Assembly: GCF_028389875.1 (NCBI RefSeq)
Contig: NC_084670.1
Span: 36,477,155 to 36,541,154, forward strand
Length of the DNA: 64,000 nucleotides
Direction of reading: 5' to 3'
From: Rhea pennata
Taxonomy: Eukaryota; Chordata; Aves; Rheiformes; Rheidae
Position numbers and translations under genes: made by a program. The first letter of the stretch is position 1. Every line of letters starts with the position of its first letter. The notes under the pieces are model-generated. The model did no database searches, was not told the DNA's origin, and saw only the letters and a list, made by a program, of their open reading frames with translations. Shown here piece by piece: positions 55,896 through 64,000 of the stretch.

Positions 55896-58800
55896 AGCAG
55901 GCTATTTGATGATCCCTAACTTTTGTCTAATTATCCTCCCCCATACTGTCCATATTGTCTAATGCTAAAGTGAATCTTGCCTAGAAGCAACTAGAAAATT
56001 TCCAAGCAAAAATTTAATTGGGAAAATTCCAGTTTGCTGGGTCATAAACATTTCACTCCGTATTTCCAGTTTGATAAACTTTCAGTGAATCCAAGGCAGG
56101 ACTTCTGATAGGTTTTTCAGGTGCCTGGTGGCAGTGAGAGAGAGTCTTTGCTTTCATTCCCCTCAGCTGGGTGGACCCTGAGGCCTCTGGAACTGTGTCC
56201 TGGGATTTTGGAGCAGAACCTGCAAGGCATGGCTTTGAATGACCACAGATGGAGAAACATCTCCAGGTTTACAGCCCAGGAGAAGGAAGCTCTTCAGAAA
56301 TGCTCTCCTCTCTGACTTGATGTCCATCAGAGAGGCTTGAAAGCTCCAACTTTACCTGGGCCTCACCTCCTGGCTCTGCAGAGGGAATGGAGGTGCAGTG
56401 CAAATTTAGAAAATAGATGAAATGTCCCAGGAACATAACTAGGCGACAGTGGGGATAATGAGACAGTGATGGACATTAGTTTAGGCTGAGTTAGTGGTAA
56501 GAAGTCTTCCCTTGTGCAAGGAGAGAAGGAAGCTTTTTCCCACTTACAGCAATGACCATAAGAAGGCCCCAAACTCCTACAGCAAATCCTGATGCTAACG
56601 AACGCTCTTTGGAGCTATAAAGTGCCTTTTTAGCTGAGCCTGTGCACAGGTGCCTCCTTGTAGACAACCCCAAAGCCATCAACCTAATTCTGCTTTGCAG
56701 ATCCTATGCAGAGCTTCCCTACTGTGCTTGGTGAAAGAGGGACTATGCCATGAATGTATTGTAAAAAAGAAATACTAGAACAGAATTGGAGGAGAAAGGA
56801 GCAATTTTTTCTTAATGATAGAGATATCTTCTCATTAGGATGAAAACTGTATGAACACCGGTCAGCCAGCACCTATCGGACATTGCGAACCCCTCAGCGT
56901 TCATGGGGCTGCGTGCTGGCTGCGGTCAGCCAAAGATTCAAAGTGTTCATTTCTCCACGCCAGTTCTCTTAACAATTTTGCCTTCAACAAACCACACTTT
57001 TTATTAAACAAAATATAAGAAAAGGAAGGGAAAAAAAAAAAAAAAACCCTCTTCTGTTACCAATAAGCTTATGGAAATGGAACAATTTAAATACCAGGTC
57101 AGGTTAATTTCAGTGGGCAGGGGAAGAAAAGCCTATTTTTCAGCCTATGCTGTAGTCCACCGTAGAAGTAAAATGCTTATTTTCACATAATGGTTCCTTC
57201 ATACTGCATAAGAAATTCCACAGACATAAAGCACCTAATTTACTGGAGAGTTTAGTCCACAGCAGGAGGCGCTGAATAGCCATTCCTGTGAGAAAAAAAA
57301 CAGAGAGAATCCATAGCCAAACCACCCATCTGAACCCTATGATGCATATAATTTAGAATTGTTATTAGACTCAAGTGAGGCGAGATTCTTAAATTATGTT
57401 CTTGGTCTTATTACTAATCCTACAGAATCAGTTTAGATGTATACATGTATATAAATGTATATATATTTCTATACCCAGTGTGTTTCTTGACTTGGCCATT
57501 TATAATCTGATGGAATTATCTAAAACATTGATCTTGCGGAGTGTGATTTTCCCATTCCCAGTGAAATATACGCCTGGTCCGTGGCACAACCCATTTTCAG
57601 CAACAGACTTCTTACAGTATTTGGAAATAAACGTGAAATTACCCCATCACAAAAAAACAATACCAGGAAAAAAGGAAAATAAGCTTGTAAACATTATGTA
57701 CTCTTTATCATTCCTTTTACAGTACAAGAGCTTTATAACTTATTTCTAGATCTTGTGTCTTACAGACCTAGACTCAAAGCTGTTCTAAATAGCAAGGAAG
57801 CCATGTCGCAGAGAGTTTATTTGTTATTTGCTATTATTTAATATTCCTAGAGATGAAGCACACTCCAAAGACTCCCTGACTTCACAGTTTTTCTTCGGAG
57901 AATGTAGACCTGTAAAACTGAAAAATACTGCAGAGGCAGATGTTAAAAAAATTCTGGAGAGCCCAGGCAGGCTATGCAAGAGCCTGACTTGTCAGGCAGG
58001 TTTTCCCTGGACGTTTGCCCGTTTCATGCTGGCTTGCCCACCTAGTTTCTTGGCAGCCCTGGAAAGCCACTGACAAGTCTCAATTTCAGATTACTGTCTC
58101 ATCCGTCAGTTGCGCGCTGACTGAAACCCCAGGAGCTCTGGCTGGGATGCCTGGCTAAGTAAGGGTGCTTTGGGGTTCCTGGCCGAACTCAATTCAGTAA
58201 CGATTAAAATAAAAAGTTTAGTTTCTTAACAAAAGTTGGGTTCCTCCCCTATTAAAATAGATTGAAATTGGAACAAACTCATATTTTACTGTCCTCACTG
58301 AAACACAATTCTTGTTCCTCATGTATTGGTACTTGAAGTCAACCTTATTTGATTTAAATATAAATCAAAATTATTCTGATGAACGTATCCAAGAAAACAA
58401 TCCTTTGTAAGTAGTCCACACCACAGAAAGAGAAACGACAGAACGAAACACATCCCAGGCTAGAGCTTCGTCCAGAATGAAGTATTTAATTGTATAGAAA
58501 TGCAGAAAATCCATAAGTAAAATGCATTAAAGATTCTTTCTTGTACACATTGTCTTCAAATAAGGTCATTTCTTATATCCACAGCTATTTTATTTTATAC
58601 TTACACGAAGAAAAAAAATCATTATTATGACACGGTAATGTCATCACCCAAAATACTGTGGTGCCGTCTTGCGGCAGCCTTTTTGATAGCATTGAGGTTA
58701 TATGAAATATATGCTTCAAAACAGCATTGAAACAGTTAGATTTTGTTGTGATTAGAGTTTTGTGCTCTCTACATAACCTTCCAAATATGGCTAGTGTAAT

Positions 58801-59804
58801 GGTCTTCTATTTATCTGTGTTTTATGGTTCCGTATTTAGAGTTCTCTCTATTTTAAATTATTAATATAAATTTCAAAAACATTTCAGTGGAAGCTGAACT
58901 TCAGTGTCTCAACACCATTAGAAAAATCAGTGTATGTTTGTAAGAACCGCAACTGTGTTGAGTCTTATTTCCCACTACTTCAATCACTACATCTGCAGGT
59001 TACATTTTAAACTGAAGCATCTGCTGATCTTTTGCGTATTTTAAATTTCAGCTCTTCTCTTCGGCCGCTGATATATTGATTGATAACAGGCATATCCCAT
59101 CTTAACTCTTGTCTTTCTAAACTAAAAGGACAAAGTTTGTCTGCATCATAGATTGGTGAAAGCAAGACTATGCTAGGAGTCACTCTCAGCACATGTGCTG
59201 GAGTTTTGCAAACCGGAGTCTAGATGATTAGTATTGCACAGTGCATTTCAGGCAAAACATTGCTAAGGTCCTGTGCTAATGCACGTGCTTGCTTTTCCAC
59301 CGGTACAACAGGGGCTCATAGTCCCCACCATAATCCACTACTGCTCTCCAAAGGTTCTTCTGCTCTTTTATTCTAGCACATAAAATTCCAGTTTTAAAGC
59401 AATGAAGTTTGTCTGAGAATAGGTACAGTCCTTTAGAATACCTTCTAGGATCACACATTTCACGTATTGGGCTTATTCCAGATTATTTTTATTTTCCTTA
59501 GACTAGCTGATTTTACATTACTCAGTATTCACACAGAGCTAGTCTCCCAGCAACAAGTTATTTGTCTACATTTCCGTCAAAAGAGGACTATTTTGACTGT
59601 ACAATGTATTGCGTATACACAGTGATGTTCTAGAGTTCCCATTTATCACTTTGAAGGTAGGACACACCTTTACGAATATAAATGTTACCAACCCCTTTTA
59701 ATAAATTAGACTTTAGTAATATAGACTTTAGTAAGTAATAGGAGATACACTGGTGAAAGTTGGACATACACACACACATACATATATACATGTTATATAT
59801 ATAA

Positions 59805-60020
59805 ACAGAATCGCGGCAGCACAGAATGGTTGCGGTTGGAAGGGACCTCTGGAGATCAGCTAGTCCAACCCCCCTGCTCAAGCAGGGTCACACCAGGCAC
59901 GTTGCCCTGCACCCCATCCAGACAGCTTCAAGGGTAGAGACTACGCAACGTCTCTGGGCAATCTGCTCCAGTGTGCTGATGCCCTCACAATAAACAAGTC
60001 TTTCCTTATGTTCAGATGGA
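59805..60020 (-). mobile_element. CR1 LINE 3' end (mirror copy)
   Basis: Inverted copy of 48165-48382, including the ACAGAATCG…CACAGAATGGTTG tail. Confidence 0.9.
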
Positions 60021-60117
60021 GCCAAAGCTCTCGTGACTGAATCAGGCCCAGAGAAGCAGGCAGCATACAACTAAAACAAAACATCACGGAGCTGGAGTCA
60101 GTCTTCAGAAGCTCACA

Positions 60118-60159
60118 CTAGTTGGCACCAAGGAACGTTCCAATTTCCTTCTTCATTTC
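60118..60159 (-). CDS. ATAD2-like last exon, right-arm copy
   Basis: Mirror of 48026-48067. Encodes the same EMKKEIGTFLGAN end and stop. Confidence 0.8.
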   Translation of the reverse strand, partial: EMKKEIGTFLGAN

Positions 60160-60957
60160 CTAAAAAGGAAAGAATACAGGGCAACTAGGTGTGCTGAAAC
60201 CATCACAATGTCTTTTTAGCCCCTCTGGCTTTAGAGGCACCCCCACGTGTCCCAAGCAGAGGAAGAGAGGGAGCCTGGATCAGCAGTGCTTGCAGAAAGT
60301 GTGCTGAGGAGAGACATCCTCTTTGTCAGGTGTGCGAGACGGGATGGAGACGAGCAGGGCTTAGGAGAAGGGACCTCCTCTTCTCAAGGCAAACTGCAGA
60401 GGCACAACCAATTTTGCCTCCTGGCATTTGAATGTGAAGCCGGAATTTCTGGCCTATCTAGCACCAGCCGAGGCAGAAATCTCCCTTTGTGCGCAATTCA
60501 AGATGCTCGCACGTGCTAGTCTAGAAGAGTTATGGTGGCGGCACTAAAGAAAAATCTCTTCCCAGCTCCTTACCATGCTTGCCTGCCTGCAAGGGGAGGA
60601 AGGGGTAGTGACAAACGGAGACCAGGGCCCTTCTTTCACAGCCCCCTCCCCAAGGAGAGGCCCGACAGAAAAGCTGTTCACAGACTCCAGGGTGAACTGC
60701 TTTGAAAGGGCTGTGTGCATGCAATCCCTTGTCTTCCGGCTCGGTCTTAGCCCTGCTGAAACTGCCAACAGCCATGCCAAACGCAACAACGGCTTTGCAG
60801 CATGCACCGAGTTCTCCCAGGCAGAGATGAACCACTCCGATATTACACGGACTACTATGCGGTAAAGAGACGAAGACTGAGATGAAGACACGATACCCAC
60901 ACTGTACCCGTGCAGGAGCGGTGTAACAGCGATCGGAAGTGCCGTGAGAAATACTAC

Positions 60958-61086
60958 CTCTATTAACTGAGTCTTGTCGTCGTCTTGTCGATGCCGGTAA
61001 ATACACTGGCTGAGCATAACATGTAGTTTTTCCCGGTGAAAGATGCTGAACTTCTTTGTTATCCCAGCAGCAGCACTCAGCAGTTG
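60958..61086 (-). CDS. ATAD2-like C-terminal exon 2, right-arm copy
   Basis: Mirror of 47099-47227, with the LSQCIYRHR motif and splice sites intact. Confidence 0.85.
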
Positions 61087-61684
61087 CTGAAGGAGGAAGG
61101 GAGACAAGACAAGTGCAAGAGCGCATGAGCTCTTTCAAACAGGCTCTGGGTGTCGTCAGTAACTAAACCAGGACAGTCTAACACAACTCGCATCCTGCTT
61201 TCTTTTTCTGCAAAATACAATACGAGTGAAACTTCAAGAACAAAACTACAGATTGCACTGGATTTTGGGGGGAAAGAAATGGGTGAATTGGTCCTACCTC
61301 CAAGGGAAAAAGCAAGCCTTAGGCTGTGTTACAAGCCTAGCATTGTGTTACTTCCCAGTCTATCCCATGAACGATCCTAACGGCAAAGCAACTTCTTCCA
61401 GAACAGCAGCAACTGCTGTGGCCCAGTGCACAGTAAGGGGTAGAGGCTGCCGCAGCAAAGTCACGACTGCATTTGATTAGATCGTACTGCTGCAGTACGA
61501 GGCACTGTTTGGGAGAGAGGCCACAGGTCTCCTGGAAATGCTGCGGACAGCTGCAAACAGGAGCCTCCCCAGCTCCTTCTCTTGACCCAGGAGCTGCCTA
61601 CATGTGTACAGCCGTGCTGGCAGAACAGCTCAAGTGTCTGAAGCAGATCAGGAAGCAAAGGCAGAGCGGTCAGCTCCAACCTAC

Positions 61685-61794
61685 CCTTAAACAGACGTGA
61701 GTCTCATTCTCCTCGCTGGATGGGAATCTCCTCCTCTTCTCTGCTACGCTGACTGACGGTGATGCGTTGCTTCTGCGTTTTCTGCTTGATACAG
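61685..61794 (-). CDS. ATAD2-like C-terminal exon 1, right-arm copy
   Basis: Mirror of 46391-46500, with its splice sites retained. Confidence 0.65.
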
Positions 61795-61982
61795 CTGCAC
61801 AGGGACATCAGAAAGCGCAAACCAAAACATTACCGATGCAGTCCTTCCTTCAATTCTAGCATCGTCACCTGACGTGGAGTACCAGGAGAGGGACCAAGGG
61901 CACTGAAGTAGCCCTGTGCTGTCCCACTACATAGGCACCTTGAGAAAGAAGGGGGAGCAAGGGAAGGGGGTCATTTGGCCTT

Positions 61983-62450
61983 TTGATTTTAAAAGAAGAG
62001 GAACGGATTACAGAATGTCATTCACAGAATAGTCAGCTGCAGGATTTTATGCACAGCTCAGACTTCAGGCAGAACGCTTTACCACAAAGGAAGCTTATCT
62101 CAGCAGGACAGGTTGCTTACTGTCTTACTGCAGGAACTAATGTAGAGGAGAAGCTGAAGAGCCACTGCACACAAGCTCTTCTTCAACGGTGGGAAGAGTT
62201 AAAGAGGCAGTCTTAAGGGAATACTTGCTGGAGAAGGGGAAATGCTCCTTAAGCACTTACTGCTCGTATGCTTGCAGATTCAGTTCACTTGCTTTACAAC
62301 CAACCTTGTGCTTATGCCTTCCAGGATAAGACACCAATGTTGGCATTCACTGAACATTGCCCAAAACTCATGGATGAAACCAGTGACGGAATTCCCAGTC
62401 CTGCCAGCAGGATAAGGAGCTGTCACACAATGTCATGCCCTGGGCCTTAG
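61983..62450 (+). other. Mirror of the unrecognised open blocks at 45.7-46.2 kb
   Basis: Inverted copy differing by single residues (EEERITE for EEEQITE, SCPGP for SYPGP). Confidence 0.3.
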
Positions 62451-62784
62451 CGGGGAGAAAGCCCAGCCCCTTGTTCCCTGCTGTCCTTCTCATGGGAAAA
62501 GCAGAGGGTAGGGAAGAAACAATGGTCTTGTCTTCAGATAGCTATTACTCTTGCTCCCCTCTTTTTGCCACTTGAGTTGGCAGGTCTAATCCTTTGAACT
62601 GGAAATCACAGGGCGAGACACTGCTCTCTGTCTGGGCGCAGGGGAGGCAGGTCGGAAGGAAAGGAAGAGGAAAAGGAAGCAAAAGCATCATGGGAAAGAG
62701 GGAGTTTGCAGTGAGAACAGGGAGGGTAGCAATGGCATTAGCAGCTTATGCAGGAAAGGCAAAAAAAAAAAAATGCCACTTGCC

Positions 62785-62927
62785 ACTTGGGAAGGGTGTA
62801 TGGGAAGGTAGAGGCCTCGCTGGCAATGTCTCCTCTGCTTGCTCCTCAAACTGTTTCATTTGCTCCTCTGCTGGCAGTCGAGGCTCCGGTGGAGATGCTG
62901 CAGGCTGTACGCCGTGTTCCTGACAAG
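62785..62927 (-). pseudogene. ATAD2-like exon K, right-arm copy, broken
   Basis: Mirror of 45258-45400. It shows the same loss of family sequence at the bromodomain entry and the same 13-base homopolymer (62761-62773), so the lesion was shared or spread by conversion. Confidence 0.75.
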
Positions 62928-63086
62928 CTGCAGTCAGCCAGAAGGTGTTTTAGACAGCGGTACTCAAAGCACACTAAAGCATGCAAGCCTTCTAAAAGTT
63001 ATTGCTCGACAATCTGTTGCCCAGACAAATGCCAAATGGCTGCTCCCATAACAGTAAGCAAAGCCCTCCTTGTAAACGCTCCTCAC

Positions 63087-63222
63087 CTGCTTTCCTTTTG
63101 GAGGCAGCAGGTTGAGCAGCTTGATTTAAAAGCAAGTCCTCAAAGAACTTTCTGCCTTCTTCCTCGTCCAGCAACTGGACATGGAAAACTTCTCCATAAG
63201 CCTCAGAAAATAAATCTCGGAC
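63087..63222 (-). CDS. ATAD2-like exon J, right-arm copy
   Basis: Mirror of 44963-45098, open and in phase. Confidence 0.9.
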
Positions 63223-63905
63223 CTTAGGCGGGAGGAGGAAAGACATTGCAGATATAAGGCTACAGAAATTCAGGTTCACCTCCAAGAACATGAGTGCCTT
63301 TTCGGAATAGGCTGGCTAATGATTTGAGTACAAGAGAAGCTACAGCAAGTCAGCTACTTGGCCTTCAAGTAGGCCTAGATTTTTCATAGGCTTCCGTGGC
63401 ATCCTAAAACATCATCTTTGAAGGACTCTTTGGCCTGCATGAAATAAGAATGATCATTTCTGTTGAGGCATGGAAAGTCTAAATTAATTGCCGCTGTTAA
63501 CAGTGTAACAGCCGCCTTTGGAAACGGCAAGCTGTCACAAGAAATCATTTTAGAAAGCATGTTTTTTACCCTTTACAATGCAAGCACTGCATACGCTTGA
63601 CTAAGCAGGTCAATAACTGTGTGGAAGTCACGGGGATTATTGTCCAGGAGGGAATTCAGGCATCTGTCTGAGAAGGCCATAGGGGTGGAGAAGGCTGGGT
63701 CAAAGGGAAGCTCTTGACTTCAAAAGTCTGGTAGACAAACATGTTCAGTCGTGATTACTGCCTAAGCAAATTTCCAAAGATTCAGGCAGGCTGCCCTGGT
63801 AACATCAGGATCCCTCTGCTCTGGGCAGCGCAGTAGCCAGGTGCTTACTGGAGAGGCAAGTTCCACCGAGACAGAAAAAAGCAGGAAAAGCAGCAATCGA
63901 AATAC

Positions 63906-64000
63906 CTCTTGGGCGAGCTCTGCGTGACGTACATCTGACGTTGCAAGCAACAAAACTGGAGCATATGCTGGAATGTTCTCCAATAACGTTGTAAACGTAG
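63906..64000 (-). CDS. ATAD2-like exon I, right-arm copy, cut by window end
   Basis: Mirror of 44185-44279. Further upstream exons of this inverted copy, if present, lie beyond 64000. Confidence 0.85.

Larger units (their letters stand above)
55896..64000. repeat. Palindrome 2, right arm (runs off the window)
   Basis: Reverse complement of 44186-52290. The inner boundary is sharp: 55896 pairs with 52290, and beyond it the two sides share nothing. Confidence 0.97.

Overview
The window looks like vertebrate, almost certainly avian, nuclear DNA. Coding sequence is split into short exons with GT/AG junctions. There are CR1-type LINE tails with the bird consensus, CpG islands, and several endogenous retroviruses (ERVs). 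No bacterial-style operons, ribosome binding sites, tRNA, rRNA or CRISPR are seen. Two large, nearly identical inverted repeats (palindromes), dense ERVs and a multi-exon gene with damaged copies suggest an ampliconic, repeat-rich chromosome such as a bird W or a songbird germline-restricted chromosome. That placement is inference.

Region 1 (1-14316) is a palindrome. Its arms are 1-5710 and 8583-14316, with a spacer of about 2.9 kb. Each arm carries a CpG island of about 1.3 kb and, at its outer end, the front part of a gammaretrovirus-like ERV (ERV-A). On the right the element continues past position 14316 as decayed pol and a 3' LTR (to 16790). A solo LTR of the same family ends exactly at the inner boundary of the right arm.

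Region 2 (16.8-27.3 kb) holds a coding-like coiled-coil exon (18653-18837), a decayed minus-strand ERV (ERV-B, about 19150-23330), a small plus-strand reverse-transcriptase scrap between two diverged direct repeats, and a GC-rich tract of minisatellites with a CpG island.

Region 3 (28.2-48.1 kb) is a plus-strand gene related to ATAD2, an AAA+ ATPase and bromodomain chromatin factor. Fifteen or more exons match the family in order and mostly keep phase. It shows three peculiarities: four or five tandem copies of one small exon (228-bp period), loss of a short conserved segment and the donor site right after Walker B, and no bromodomain exons. One of its introns holds a young alpharetrovirus-like provirus (ERV-C, 29039-33589). 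ERV-C has identical 230-bp LTRs, a 6-bp target duplication, an open RNase H-integrase frame, and a Gag with four 47-residue repeats, each carrying a PSAP motif.

Region 4 (from at most 44186 to 64000) is a second palindrome with arms of at least 8.1 kb around a 3.6-kb spacer. The left arm contains the 3' end of the ATAD2-like gene, so the right arm carries an inverted copy of those exons. The right arm runs off the window. The spacer holds a CR1 copy and a CpG island followed by a possible first and second exon of an unidentified gene.
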